From: Liolophura sinensis
Taxonomy: Eukaryota; Mollusca; Polyplacophora; Chitonida; Chitonidae
Assembly: GCF_032854445.1 (NCBI RefSeq)
Contig: NC_088295.1
Coordinates: 8,560,501 to 8,624,500 of the forward strand
DNA: 64,000 bases
Direction of reading: 5' to 3'
Part shown: positions 22,217 through 36,479 of the stretch, piece by piece
Layout of the letters: each line of letters begins with the position of its first letter
Numbering within the stretch: the first letter of the stretch is position 1
Position numbers and translations under genes: made by a program
Notes under the pieces: model-generated
What the model was told of the DNA's origin: nothing
Seen by the model: the letters and a program-made list of their open reading frames with translations, nothing else
The model's database searches: none

Positions 22217-25200
22217 TCAGTTTTGCTGTGATTTAGCTTTAGTGCTACTGTGGTTCGTAGCGAACACCCTGGAGTTGGGGACCTCGGGCTGTAATCCAAA
22301 CGGGCGTAAATGGTACAGCATGAAGTCCAACAGATACATGTCGGCTGGACTCATATAGTGGAAGGTGATGGTGTAATCACTACAACAGCCATATCCCTGC
22401 AAGCAGACAAATAAACCATTCAGTTATCCAATATTGCATGTAATCGACTGGGAAGACACTCAGAATATTAATCTGTTAAATTTAACAGAAACTCTTATCT
22501 GAAAGATGTTAGAACGTATTCTGTTATTGCAGCAAATTATTCTGTTAAATACGTGTATAACGCACATTTATTCCACATAAGCATTCTGTTAACACATTAA
22601 TTCAACATAAGCATTCTGTTAACACATTAATTCAACATAAGCATTCTGTTAACACATTAATTCAACATAACCATTCTGCTAACACATTAATTCAACATAA
22701 CCATTCTGTTAGACACTCAGGATAATATGCTGAATATGACACAATATTGTGTTACAATAACAGCATACATTCTAGCATCACTCATACAACAGACAACAAT
22801 TTTTGAGTGTATACTGGGCATAATTACTATTATAAAGTGACAGATGCCTAAACACATGAGGTAAAGTAAGGTAAGATCCATCAGGAGAACAATTGAAAAC
22901 TATGCTTAAAGACTTTCTCACATAACTTTTCTCAGAGAGTTAAATGTATTCTTCACGAATTGTAAGATGGGCTCTATGGACTATACTGTCACAGTGGCGA
23001 GGTAAGTCACCTTTTAAACTTCATATTCACCAACAGGCGAAATGTTTTAAACATTAATAGGTGTAGTTATCTTGTAAACATAAACCATCGAGAGACTGGG
23101 AAAAAACTTTTCGTTTTGTACCCAAACACATAATATATGGTTTATAAAGCCAAGCCTATAGAATCCAAATATTCGACTACTTTTAACTCTTAAATTAAAA
23201 GTCTAAAAAAATAAAAACCATTGTATTTTGCGTATAGGTTAGGTTGTTCGTCTGATGAGACTTCCTTCATTGTTGAGCCTTCTTTCATGTTGGCTTGTTA
23301 GTCTTAATATTTCCTTATCTATTTGACTAGAAGATAACTATAACATGGTATGACTGGTGGTGATCTGATGCCAATGTACGATTGCTTGGTGGGGCGTCTT
23401 GTCCAGTGTGCTGACATTGAGAATACCCACCGAAACATGTTTTGCGACATTAAACAAACACACTCCATGAATAAAATATACCTGACATACTTTTTCTTAC
23501 AATAGCTTCGCGAACGCATTTAACCACCATTTAACGTTCAGATCTGAACTATACCATAGCGGAGACTACTAGGTCATTAACCATGCTCCTTAAGCACATG
23601 CGTGGCTCCCCACCTTCGCTTTACATCACGTACTCCACTAGCAAATTTTGTACTGAAATCTTGAACAAAAGGTCGCAGGGATGATGAAGCAGTAAGTGAT
23701 GTCAGAAAATACAAAATCTCCGTCTCAGTTTTTCTTTCTATTAATACCTGTTGCACTTGCCTTTTTCTCGTCTTAAATGTGTTTAATATCATTCTAGTGA
23801 TCATAGATTTTTATTGATGAATAATGACCATAGTTCCCGGCGAGGACACCGGTAGTGAGGTTAAGCCTAAAGAAGCCTCCATGCGTCCCACAGAGTGCAA
23901 AGGTCAAGCTTGTCTTATGGTGGCAGTGATATAAACTGAGCGCAGGGAGGTGCACATGCGCTGTAAAAAGTATAGTCATTAACATTATAGACTGATAATA
24001 TTAAAGCTAACTATAGTTAGTGTGTATTATATTTAGAAAATGCAGAAATTGTCAATCCGGTCAGAATCCCTTTGAGAAGCCGTCTGCCTCACAGGTACAA
24101 GCATATATTTTATAAGGGAAACGTGCAAATTAGGCTGTGCAAATTCCTAACATTCAAATCAGCTTTCTTCTTGGGGCGTTTGTCCCGATATTAAGAAGCC
24201 TCCTGTCCTAATGTCAACCGTCGAAAAAGTTCGAATGGCGACGGACGGAGGGAACTGGGCTGGTTACGCATTCCCAGTAAGTTTGTGGATGACGTCGTTT
24301 CCGAAATTTTCCTATTACTGAAGGACAATATGCATAAAACAGTGCAGTTGTAAGAGGTATAACATATGCCTGAAACATGATCTTTTTTCACTTCCTTGTG
24401 TGATAGACGTGTGATTTACCTCACTGGGTTTATTCTAACTGTTCTCTTAATGTGTAAATGTTTACATTGCAGCAATTTAGACGTCTCCTAAACAAAATGA
24501 CGTTAATCACAATTTATTAAACGCCACTTATTGGTCTGCTGTAGATCTTTCACTTAAATATACTCGACAGAAAAAAGAACTAAGAATGGCTCAACATTAC
24601 AGCGTGCGATGCGTAATAGACGAGACATCAGTCGTTCGTCTACGCTACAGGGAAAATCGTGTCCTATTCTAGTACAGGAAGTGAAGCTGAAATACTTGAA
24701 ATCCCTCAGAGACCATATTTATAATCTGTAATGACCATATGACAAGCTATACCTAGTACCAGAGGCTCTAGCTATTACAGTTATTCCAAAAGATTAGGCA
24801 AATAAATAGGCCAAAAAATGGGCCCAGATGTTATAAATTTATATGAAACATATATAATAATTTCATTTTGTATTACCTTCTCAACTCTGTTGACCGCATA
24901 CTTGAGAAACCATTCCGGGAAATGGCCTTCCATGTGCACAATGGGTTTAAATGGATGGAATGTTTCGCGGCCTTCTTTGTCCAGCGACTCCCCGGCTTTC
25001 ACGCCTATCTTGGCCAAACATTTGCCCATCTCCGCATCTTCGGCAACCGCCATCTTGGCGACACAGTTTGGTAGTATTAGTTTCCACCAGCAGTTTGAGG
25101 GCCGCTTTACTCAGTACATACCCAGCTCCACCGCTCATGTAACCCTGACTCACGAAAGGTTTAAAATGGTATCCGAAGTATATCGGGTCATGGGGGCTAT

Positions 25201-27723
25201 AGTGAGAGAGGAAGAAGCGAAGGTTTTCGGCAATGACAAAGGTGTCATCATCTGCCTTCATGAACCAGTCCGCATCGTTAAAATGATGATCGTACACATA
25301 GCGAAAAGCTTTCATGGTCTTCGCTGTCAGGTGCTGTCTTCCTTCAGACACGTTAAGACCAATGGTGGGGAAGCTAGTGTTTGTCTCACTACTGATGAAC
25401 AGATGAGTGTTGAAATGTTTCGCCCAAGTCTTCTGAACTGCTCTCGCCTTTTTATCCAGGTTTTTGGGCGCCGTCATTATCCAGCACAAAACTGGCACGG
25501 TTTTGTACAATTTAGCTGCCAAAGAATTTTTTTCCATTTCTGAAATAAGAAAAGAAAAATATTACAATTTACATACAGCTATGGCTATAAATTTCGTTGA
25601 GCTCCAAACATTCAATAATCCTTTGTTTCAAAAATAGATACGATACAAATAGTACAAAACATGACTATAGATTCAATAAAATATTTAAATTGCTGGAGTC
25701 AACACGGCGGAAAGGATCACATAGTGACATTTTCTGTTCCCAACGAAGTAGGAAAAAAGTAGTCCACAACTGAAATGGAGAACAACATAGCTGACAGATC
25801 TAATTTAATTTTGGTCGTGTTTCATATAGAGTGCCATCAGCTATCGATAATTGTGTCTAAAGCTAACATGACAGATTTAAACATAGGTCACACTGTTAGT
25901 ATTTAAGTAAATCTGGTAAACTACAATATTTTAATTGTTTGGTATTTACAATGTCAGGATATAAATGGCTCCCATCTATCTAGCCAGGTACAGACATAAA
26001 CTATCCCTCAACATGCAATCTGAACGCGTAACCAATCCTCAGTTTTCACGGAATGTTTGGCCACTGTGTACAGGAATCATAGCTCTCACATCCAGATTAG
26101 TCAGTACTGTGTACAGGAATCATAGCTCTCACATCCAGATTAGTCAGTACTGTGTACAGGAATCATAGCTCTCACATCCAGATTAGTCAGTACTGTGTAC
26201 AGGAATCATAGCTCTCACATCCAGATTAGTCAGTACTGTGTACAGGAACCATAGCTCGCACATCCAGATTAGTCAGTATTGTGTACAGGAATCATAGCTC
26301 TCACATCCAGATTAGTCAGTACTGTGTGCAGGAATCATAGCTTGCACATCCAGATTAGTCAGTACTGTGTACAGGAATCACATCGAGGAAAGTCAGTACT
26401 GTGTATTGGTCCCAATCTTCTTTGACGAAACTTATCGATGTTGCTTAAGGTAACTTACTGGCGAACATTTCCACGTGTGACGCACAGCCTTACGGCGTCA
26501 TGCTGTTGGAAGACAAGTGATGTTCAACGAACATAAAATTGCACAGATGGCCTCACCATCGTCCTCGACCGCTAAGTGTCACCAAAGCCCCAACCTGTCT
26601 ATTCACCACTTTAGAATAAGTTTGGCAACAGACTGAAGTTCGCAGGGCCAAACGCCCAACCTTCCGCCTGGTGGTATTTGTGATTGACAGAAATTTTAGT
26701 TCCGGCCATTGGCAAAGCAGGAATAGATTGTAGTTTGAACAACGACCAACGGGTAGATTTTAGCGTTATCGCCGTAGCTATCCCCGTGTCATTTACACAC
26801 ATCCTGCAGAACTCACCTCCATGGCTATGTCTTTTCAGAGTGTCAATGACTTTTCCTGAACCTCTGTAGTTCTCATAGTCATCGTGGTGAAGCGCTATGT
26901 CATCGTTGAGAGCATCCGAGTCTTCCACTGCAACGAAAACATTGTCTTGGGTGTTCAGAAACATTAAAACATTCAATACGAAAGACTTCAGCAAACAGAG
27001 TTTAAACCCAGAGCACCGACGACAGTGTGGTCGTTGAAAGATTTTCACATGTATCTGAAGAAATCTGGCCTCGCGTCTATTTACCACAGTTAAGATTTTA
27101 TTCTTTCTGCCCATGTAAACGCACAAGTAATTGAAACTTTCACGCCGACTGGCATCATGACTTAAGTAGAATTAGGTAAAAAATATTAACTGCAATTTAT
27201 CAAACGTCACAGGTCTAGAGTTACAATACTTCAGAAATACAGACGGAAATGGATGCACTTTTTTTTTAAATAAGATTTCCAGTCCTTAGTGCGCATTTTT
27301 CCAAAACTGTTTTTGTGTGTATGATATTATCTTTTGGACTTACATAGCAATGTATACATGTAGCACTAGATGGGATATCATATTGGTTCAGAGTGACTAT
27401 GGAATGAATCAGATAACGTCACTTTGTGTTTACTCTGTATAAGCTACTTTACGGACTTGCACTTGTGTGCCACGTGACACTGTTAAAGGACCTGCAGTTT
27501 AGTGCAGACGTGATGCGCTTACGTACCCAAGGTTTCTCCGTGACTTAATTTCACCGGCCAGATCAATTCAAGACTGAGTTTATAGATTTACATTTAAAAG
27601 CCATAAGAAAAACTTACCATACACTGTTTCGCGGGAATAGCCCATGTATAGAGTGGTTACGCTGAATGTGGAGGCCACAAGAAGAAAAAGCAACGGTAGT
27701 CTATGTCTCTTAATAACGGCCAT
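22217..27723 (-). CDS. C1GALT1: Core 1 beta-1,3-galactosyltransferase (C1GalT1-like), four exons
   Basis: Minus-strand exons in transcription order: 27723-27618, 26927-26817, 25539-24877 and 22396-22217. All are bounded by AG/GT and in compatible phases (1, 1, 0), giving about 352 residues against about 363 in vertebrates. The enzyme adds galactose to Tn antigen (GalNAc-Ser/Thr) to make core 1 O-glycans in the Golgi. Exon 1 gives a short basic cytoplasmic tail and a signal anchor (LPLLFLLVASTFSV), so this is a type II membrane protein. Exon 3 has VLCWIMT, the donor/metal-binding DDD near residues 169-171, YFGYHFKPFV, GYMSGGAGYVLS and ETFHPF, all hallmarks of GT31 core 1 synthases. Exon 4 supplies CCSDYTITFHYMSP and YHLRPFG. 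Exon 3 has one surplus base near 25047 that breaks the frame just before EDAEMGKC. Without a correction the product would end early. Confidence 0.92.
22569..22710. repeat. 30-bp minisatellite
   Basis: About five copies of CATTCTGTTAACACATTAAT plus TCAACATAAG, in the last C1GALT1 intron. Confidence 0.95.
26050..26400. repeat. 43-bp minisatellite
   Basis: About eight copies of a 43-bp unit containing TGTGTACAGGAATCATAGCT and CACATCCAGATTAGTCAGTA, in the intron between C1GALT1 exons 2 and 3. Confidence 0.95.
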
Positions 27724-30700
27724 GTTGGGTGAAAGGAACCGGTCAGATTATGGTGAACTATGTGATACTGCTGTTACCAACATCGGGATCTGTCCTCTAA
27801 CAGGGACTGGTTTCGATGAACCTATGAATGAATAAAAGAACTACCGATTATTAATCACAGTCCAATCCAATTAAGAATCATGAAGCTACAATTGTTAGAC
27901 AAGTAAAACTTCCAACCGAAATTATATCATCTTCACCAAAAAATATAGACCAAAGAACCATTTATCAAACGCTTGTTAACAGAGTCCGCCTCATGATTGG
28001 TTCTCAATGGAACGACCATGATTTAGGCCTACCTGTACTGAGAATCCTAACAACATTCAACTAGGCATAACATACACTGGCACGCTTCCATATGTGGACA
28101 CGCCCATGTATTGATTTGTATTAAGCAATGTCGTACAAGCCTCTACGGGCAGTTTTCCGATCTCACATACATACATGTATATACGTATATGTAAATCTGT
28201 TCACACACTGTAATGGTTTGTTTAGTCATAGCTGATACTGAAGTATACCGAGTTCATGAACTCCATGCTTGGTGTACTAAGGTCGCTATATAATTTTCTT
28301 ATAAAAGTTTTTCTTTCAAAGATGTTCTTAGTGTTCCCTTGCACGACAGTCTGTTATTTGATGGAACGATATATCAAAGCTCTGTGGGAGAGCGATCGAG
28401 AACTGCATTCAGACAATCGAGATCAATGATCAAGGTTCTGTATATGGTACAAGCCACCATACAAGCCGGTTTTTGTATGAATATGACATCTTCTTGATAC
28501 ACATTGAAAATGCCAAAGATAGAAGTTGGTGAAATCTTCATAGCCTAGTAAAAACAACACACTGAAACAAATATATAATAATAATAATAATAATATTTGT
28601 TAGTTGTAAAGACGTAACCTGGTGGTTTGTCAATTTATAAATCATTTTGTCTGTCACAATAAACATTTGTCAGTTCCACTAACTGGTTGTTTTTCGTTTT
28701 CAAAGAGTTTCAGTTCACGAAATGGACAGCAGGAGGGGCTTAACATACAGAGTAATTTGGTGCGGGTTGATTTACTTCTTACAAGACGATTTCGTCTTAT
28801 TATGTGCATTCAGACGGCAAGCAGAACGATTTTTTGTGTGGGTTAGGAATTGGCAAAATGACAAACTTTTGATCGATTGCAAACAGTTGTTACTGATACT
28901 TTAATCATTTCTTAAAACTTTTTATGTGACACTGAGAAATCACTCTCTCAACACTTATTTCGTGTGAATGCACTTGAGTTGTCCATTCAGTGCACCATGC
29001 TGAGATTATCTTGGTTGTCTTTAAGGTGTTACACGTGTTTCAACAGTTCTCACATCAGTCATTTAGCATCAAACATAATGGAACCAATTACGCCATTTAT
29101 ACCTTCTACAACGGAGTATTACCAGGATCAGACAAACTACGTACACATAATGCCATCGAGAAAACAGCTCCACGAACAACACACATGCATCTACTTACAC
29201 TGTTCCCTAAAAGACAATTGCTTACTTATTTGACTGGTTTTAAATCTTTACTCAAGAATTTTCATTCATATGGCGATGCCTTTTACCATGTTTATTCTTT
29301 GAAGGAAACACCATCACGTAACTGACAAACCTCCTTAATCGAACCAGCAAGAGTTGGATTCAAATGCGCAGCTTCATTGGCCGAGAGACATGAAACCTCA
29401 GCCAGACTCTCCTAAACCTCACAACAGGACTGAAATGAATATTTAAGCCTTAAAATATACACAGTCCGAGTTTGCTACATCGATTTATAAAACACAGTCA
29501 GGAACTCTGGGGGTAAAGGCAGCTTATGCTAATTTACATAGGTATTTGGTGTTACAGAAAGATGATCTTCTAAATTAAGTGCAGAGCCCACTTCGCAGGT
29601 TGTCATACCATGACGACGCGTGATTACCACGTGATGTTAGAACATGAAGATACTGGAATTCAAAATGGAATTCATAACTGTAAGAAGAGCATGGAAATTA
29701 AATTGCACACTACGTCTAACGGTATTTGAACCCTTTACTATACAGAAGGTGTGACATAGCTTCAGCTATCAATGCCGTCTTTCAAAGAGCACCACAAGAT
29801 CTAGGCTAACCACTGTTCGATATCCCAGGATACAGGTCTCGCTGGGAGACCTACGTGAGATGTTAAAAATGTACAGGCTTCATGCAAATCATATCACTGC
29901 TCGGGGTGGTCCTATATGACTACCAAAGAGGCAAAGAAACGTCAGATGGCAAATAAAGTGGTTAATTAATATACAGATTACAGGCAGGTTAAGTCAACAG
30001 CGAAGGAGAAATGCGGACTTGAAAGACTTGGAAGTTTTATCTTCAGTTTCAGGTCAGTGTGTCCATTAGCTGGATATCCTCCACAACGATCTTTTTTCCG
30101 ACGAATTCTTCCTGCTGGTGGTGTAATAACAAGAAAAACAAAACAATTCCCGGGGACTAGTTTTCTTTTCGTATAGTTTCATGAACAAAGAGTTCTTCTT
30201 AGCGACAAATTTGCTGGGTAATTATCACAAAAGTAACTCCATAAAGGCCATTTCTGGTAAAGGCGTTTATTACAGATAGGAATGGCCATATAGCAACATT
30301 CGCAATATCATAATCCTTTCGAAAGAGAATGAATCGTAGGCCTCATGCACTCTTGTGGAAAGATGTTTTCTAGGATATTCTAAAATGTCAAGTATCATCC
30401 TTGCTAAATCCCATGACCCGAAGTTAGATTCACTTCCTTTTTGACGAGATAGGTGGTGAGATGATAAGTAAAATATCTTGCATATTAAAAGTACTTACAT
30501 ATTTATGTGAACACGTGTTATTTCGAACCCAGAGGTGTCGCACAGCGTTCAACGCTCTACTTGTGTCTAGAAGAGTGAAATAATTCCTTCATGTTTGAAT
30601 ATATTAAAACATGGTGAATTGAAGAAAACGACATATCCCGACAAAATTGGCAATTTTCGGACTGTGCAAGCGGTAGTATAGTTTACGTTCTTAAATCTAA

Positions 30701-33700
30701 ATTCTTTATCTTAATCATTCATTAATTTGGGGGGTGGATGGTAAAGCTTTCCGATAATGTGCTGTATTACGTATTGAACAGGCATTTGCATATCTATTCT
30801 ACCACTACAATGCTGCTCGAGTTCTTGGTTCCTTCACAGTTAGCGGGGCACCATTGGCTGCTTTCTTATGACTACTTAATTATACGATAATCGATTAGAG
30901 CTCTTATGGTCATTTCTTCCCGAGCTGAAGTTGTCAAGGCGTGATATTAACAGATGGTTGTTTGGACCAATTCATATCTGTACAGTGGCAACGATGCCCA
31001 ATGTAAAAAGGGCACGGTATGCATTAATAATACATCAGCTCATGACTGCTGCCCTAAAAATAAAGAGGCAATGTTTAACAGGGAAGGCGATGTGTCATGC
31101 ATTTCAAAGGCTTCTGATTCCTTCAACTGCAACGAAAGTTTTCATTTAAACGGTCAGACATGTTTTTAAAGATAAAACAAACCACACAGCGGTTGTAACT
31201 TCTCCGAACTATTACTGGATCAGATTAATTATAGTTTGCCACACTCGACCTAGCTCTATTTATACTGACAAGGACTTTTAAAACAAAATGACTTTTTTAA
31301 TCCATGACAAGAGTCGCTTTAGTAACGTGTTGAATCGATATTTGTCAAGAACGCAGATATAAGCAACATTCACATCGAATAGCATGTATCCAAACTGAGA
31401 AGATAAGTTTAGTTTTAGTAGCATTACTCGAATGTGTGTACTCCCAACACATGTGCCCTATAACCTGGGAAGTAGTATGCTCTGAGTATGCGTTCAGACC
31501 TGATGTCTAGTCATCGGGTATAGGAAAACGAGTGGGGGTTAATGAAACGTCAATAATATTTGGTTTCGGGCAGAACAGAACACGTGTTGATCTAAAGGCT
31601 TACACTGCACCTGACATCACGCAGGCTTAACGGTCGATGTCAACAGCTTTCTCTCCGATTACATCCAAGTCTAAAATCTGAAGTAAAATACACGTAACAT
31701 ATAAAGTGGAGTGTATGTAATAATTTCTCACATAGCTATGTCTACATATTAGTTCCTAGCTCCTAGTGTTTACAATCGTGGTGTACAATTATGGATAACC
31801 TATCATTTCTGGCGTCAAAGTCATCAATGACTTAATACGAGCGCAGCTTTTCGACCCACATTTACATGGTTATGCCAGCTCAAGAGATCCTGCTTAAAAA
31901 TCTTGTTTAAATAAACTCCTTTTCCACTCTGATCAATATAATATTCAGCCCTTGTTTTCTGCACGACAGCAGATTCATTTCCTTACTTTGACCCGTGAAT
32001 AAATTAGCTTGTCTAGAATAAACGAGCTAATCTTAGTTCGTGTGTACATATAGCTCGGGATATGAATGGAACTGACACAAAGTTGTCTTTCAGGAAACCG
32101 CTGAGAGTGATAAAGCTTACCCAGTACGCCGTACAGAGAATCTGTTTTTCAGTCAGTGCTTTATAAGAGACCTGCCATATTGAGATGTATGATGTAAAAA
32201 CAGGTGCACGTATAGTGGGATAACTAGTGTAGCAAAACTATGTATGTAAATCCATATGTATATATAGGGTAGTCAGTGCCGCTACATAGAGCAGGACATA
32301 TTCTCAACAAGTTGTTCGTCATCAGTGCAACGTTATCAGAATGTGATAAATTTTATCGTACTGTTTTATCTGTGCTGTTGTAGAATTCAGGCATGCGATA
32401 AAGCCACTTTCGTTTTCATAATCTGGACAGGAAACCATACAAGATTCAGGGCTATACATGTATCATAAAGTGATCTGACATAGGTTTACTTACTGACACT
32501 TCCTCCGACGCATTTACAACTAAGCACGCCAAAAAAGAGAGTCGGTCATATACCGTGTATGTCAAGCTTTTTAGTACGTTTTTTGAAATAAGCAAACTTT
32601 CGTGTCTTGAAAAGTGGACTAATGATACATAAATCCTTGACCTAAATACTTCGGACTTAGCCCCCAACGCGTATGATATTGCATGTATCTTACTACATGC
32701 ATAGAAAGACAACCTGCGTCAATAGATGACACTTAATCTCGTACCGGTAAATGATCCACAGTTATAAAGGTGTAGACAGTCCAAGTGACGAATATCCGTA
32801 ATTAGACACTTCGTGCTAATTCCTACTTCCATCGATACATGACAGACACGCCGTTGTTAACAGTTCACATGGAGCTACGTATGGCGATAGTAACTGAAAT
32901 CGTGCAATGGCAATAAAACTAGGGCCGTTTTAGACATTTTTATAGGCATTCTTAAAGTAATTATTTTGTGACATTCATCTTTAAATAGCTTTGTGTAACG
33001 TCTCCAAGAATGTTAGTAGCGCAAATGACCCTGTTTTAATCTATACAAGTCTAATGGTAGACAAATACTAACGGCAATCTTGACATATAGGGATTGGCCA
33101 TTATTGACAGCGGAGTATTCGTAAAACAGGATAAGGCACCGGGTCGCCATGTATCAATTCTCGACTCCACCTGCAAAACTAATCAAGTCACAGGCCGGAC
33201 AAGACACTGAATTATTTACCCATCAGGTACTAGATCTATCGAGTGACCAACCTCCAAGAAACCTCAATGGGAGAATGGCGCTGAACGTATAATCGTTAAA
33301 ACAACAGCGGTTACGTGTGACAAGAAAGCGCAGGTGATTCGAAGAGTTAGTATCACACAAGTCCTGTTTACCTTACCTGTGTTGTCAGTTACCATCCCGC
33401 TCCCCATTTACGTGCTTTATACTCCAGTACTAGCGCCTGGACATGCTTTCCACGTGATAAATCATCCTCCATGTATATAGGAGGTGTCGGCCTGTCGAGC
33501 TGTTCGTGTAACACTGTAATGAACTGGACCGGAGAATTCGTTCATAGCACGGGCATGCGCTTACCCCGCTATTATTAGATTGTCCTATTGACGGCTGTAA
33601 TGGCGAGCAGTGGAAACCTATAGAGGTATATACAGACACTAGAACCCTCCGCCCCTTCTCTTTCTCTCTATATTTCTCACTCACATGTACCACGGCCAGC

Positions 33701-34800
33701 TCACTCACCACACCCTCTCTCCACGTACTCCCCCAGACCAAACTGCAAACAATGACAAGCGAGAAGAGCGGACTGACAGCATGTACAGGAACATTTACCA
33801 GCGCTGTGTAAATATAACAATGGAAGGCCATAGGTACAGCGCGGAACGGGCTCTGGGCTCAGCCTGGCGGGGTGCAGGGCCCGGCGCCACTGTACTTTCA
33901 TGCGCACAGTAATCTCAGATTACCACAGGGCTGTATAGAGTGGGTGAGTGAGTGCTTGGGTTTTTTTCAATTTTTCAGTCATATGACGACGAAGGAATCC
34001 TTAGGGTGTATGTAATGTGCCTCCTTGTTGCAGTACGGATTTCCACTGCTCTTATCTAATGCCGCTTCACTGAGACGACTTACCGAAGGCAAGCAAGCCG
34101 CCCCGCTCGAGCCATTATACTTATAGGGGTCAACCAGTCGTTGCACTATCCCCTTCATGCTGAACGCCAAGCGAGAAAGTTACAAATTCCTCTTTTACAG
34201 TCCTAGGTGTGACTCGAGCCAGGACAGCGCTATATAGAATCCACTCCGAAGACATGACAGTTACTCTACTGCTTAGGTCTCAAGCACAAACATGTCTACC
34301 ACTCTACATCCTCACCGCGGAGTGGTAGTACCTAACACACCCCGCTGCCCACGGGCTTATATGCGGAATTGGCAAGGTGATCGATTTTACAAACAGCACC
34401 TTTGACAGCTTAAAGTATATGTGACCAATTCATTTAAGACCACCAATAGATTGTTAATGAAGAAAGCAATTTAATGTATCGTTAATCTAATCATTTTTGG
34501 ATATCTTGAATTTAATAGATGGTATCAGAAATTAAATCCAGGATATCTGAAAATTAATAAATGGCATTTGCTTGTTTTCTCGCGAAACTGGAATATTAAC
34601 TTGACGCAAAATGCAGGACATTCGCAGCCTTGTTGTTCGCCATTGGGAAGCTTCTTGCGAAAAGCGGGTGACCCCAGAGGAACTCATGCAATACCCGCAT
34701 GCAAGGATAAAAACCTGATCGTCAGTTAGCTTGTTAAACTCTAGTTTAGTGTAGACATATGCCTGTAACAATTCTCTAATGTACAAAGTTGTGGCATTCT
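27724..34800. other. Noncoding region upstream of C1GALT1
   Basis: No protein family was recognised. A short (AAT)n microsatellite lies at about 28578-28596. A minus-strand ACAG/GTAAGG at about 33377-33386 is a good donor motif and could belong to an untranslated C1GALT1 first exon, but nothing confirms it. The 33.6-33.9 kb stretch is more GC-rich than its surroundings. An unrecognised cysteine-rich frame at 30954-31169 is listed separately. Confidence 0.35.
30954..31169 (+). CDS. Unrecognised 71-residue cysteine-rich frame
   Basis: An ATG-started frame with seven cysteines, including an adjacent pair (HDCCPKN), and several N-glycosylation-type sequons. There is no clear signal peptide and no family I recognise. 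The ATG directly follows CAG, so it could be an exon of a secreted protein, or chance. Confidence 0.15.
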   Translation: MVVWTNSYLYSGNDAQCKKGTVCINNTSAHDCCPKNKEAMFNREGDVSCISKASDSFNCNESFHLNGQTCF

Positions 34801-35060
34801 AAAAAAACAGGGGTGATGTACAAAAGAATAAAATTAGTGGTGGTAATGTACTAAAGAATAACGGTAGTATACATACTAAAGAACAATGGTAATGCAAAAG
34901 GACAGAAGTAGTGTATATACTAAAAAGTGGTGATTTACTAAAGAAAAAGGTAGAGTACATATACTAAACACCATTGTGATGAAATAAAGTAAAAACATGG
35001 AGATGTACTAATGAATGAAAGTAAGAGGTAGTTGTACATACTAAAGAACGGTGAGCATGT
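34800..35060. repeat. Imperfect AT-rich tandem repeat
   Basis: Irregular repeats of TACTAAAGAA with (A/G)GTGGTAATGTA or GTAGTATACA spacers. Unit length varies at about 25-45 bp. Confidence 0.6.
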
Positions 35061-35924
35061 GTGCAAATTTAACAAATTGTTACGTGACCGTTTCTGTTAG
35101 ATATTTAAAATATGGTTACGTACACATATTGGCTTCTCCACATAAAGACCTCAACGGAATCTACGGTGTCTCACACAGAACATTTTTCTTTCAAGTGACT
35201 TTTTTCTTTGGTTTCCGCATGTAAAACACTTTTCTGTGTGAAAAGATGGGCGGAAATTGTCCCTCGAGGAACAGTTCTCACCTGATTGAAAAGATTTTTA
35301 TTTGGATGGAAAGGAAACATATTAATATGTATATAATACAGGTTTTTATATATACATATTATATTTATATAATACAGGTTGTGCAGTTTATACTGTACAG
35401 CCCTAGTGTGTATTAGTACTATTTTTAAACCACACGAGTTCAACAAAAATAGACTGGTGTCTATCATATATTATTGACGAGGTAATCAATTGTTTATACT
35501 GGAAGTTGTGACGGGCTATTGTCCATAAGAGAAGCACAGACTCGGCTGTATCCAGGTTATGTATACAGGCATATTGCATAATGGTGAGTCTGATTCAATA
35601 AATTGTAGAGTACAATGTGGAAAGGACAGACATCATAATTAATCTATCAGAAAACTGTAAACAAATCTGACATAATATATTAGGCGCATGGCTTCTTTTG
35701 TTGGGTATAACATGTCACTGTACTCCAAAAATTATGCAGGAATGTTTGATTCCAACTTTCACATATTTTCAGAACAGACAAGAAAAAAGTTTAATAACGT
35801 TTTCTTTCGCTGCCCTGAAGGTATAATAATGGACAATATGGTACGGGTATGTTATTATACGAGTTCACAAAAGTCAAAGGAAGATCTGACGCACGATGTC
35901 TTCCCATGGATTCCCGATATCACC

Positions 35925-36470
35925 AAGGTATTTAATTCCATGCGATCTGATCCCCGGTATCTTCCCTTTGATAGATATTAACAAGGTATTTGATCTCATG
36001 TAACCTGATATCCGCTATCTTCCCATGTACCTCCGAATGGACAGATACCATCAAGGTGTTTGATCTCATGCGATCTGATCTCAGTTATCTTCCGATGGAT
36101 CCCTGAATGAACAGACATCATCAATGTGTTTGATCCCATACAATCTGATCCCGCTATCTTCCCATGTACCCCCGAATGGATAGATACCATCAAGGTATTT
36201 GATCCCATACGATCTGATCCCTGCTGTCTTCCCATGGATCCCTGAATGGATAGATACCATCAAGGTATTTGATCCCATACTATCTGATCCCTGCTATCTT
36301 CCCATGGATCCCTGAATGAACAGATATCATCTAGGTATTTGATCCCATACCATCAGATCCCCGCTATCTTTCAATGAATCCCCGAATGGATAGATATCAT
36401 CAAGGTATTTGGTCTCCACTATCTTTACGGATTCCCGAATAGAGAGATATCATTAAGGTATTTGATCCCC
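35925..36470. repeat. 70-bp minisatellite
   Basis: Units around GGTATTTGATCCCATACGAT and CTTCCCATGGATCCCTGAAT recur with a 70-bp spacing (for example 36193 and 36263), about seven to eight copies. Open frames across it are a by-product of the repeat. Confidence 0.9.
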
Positions 36471-36479
36471 AGAAATCAA

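Noticed and set aside
22217-22402. Free-standing 61-codon minus-strand gene
   Set aside because: It is the last C1GALT1 exon: it follows a CAG acceptor in the right phase and carries the conserved C-terminal CCSD motif.
24781-24876. Extension of C1GALT1 exon 3 to its TAA at 24781
   Set aside because: A good donor (GAGAAG/GTAATA) at 24877 joins in phase to the conserved exon at 22396, so the read-through tail is intronic.
24818-25543. 241-codon plus-strand frame
   Set aside because: It is antisense to C1GALT1 exon 3, whose minus-strand motifs, splice sites and phases are clear.
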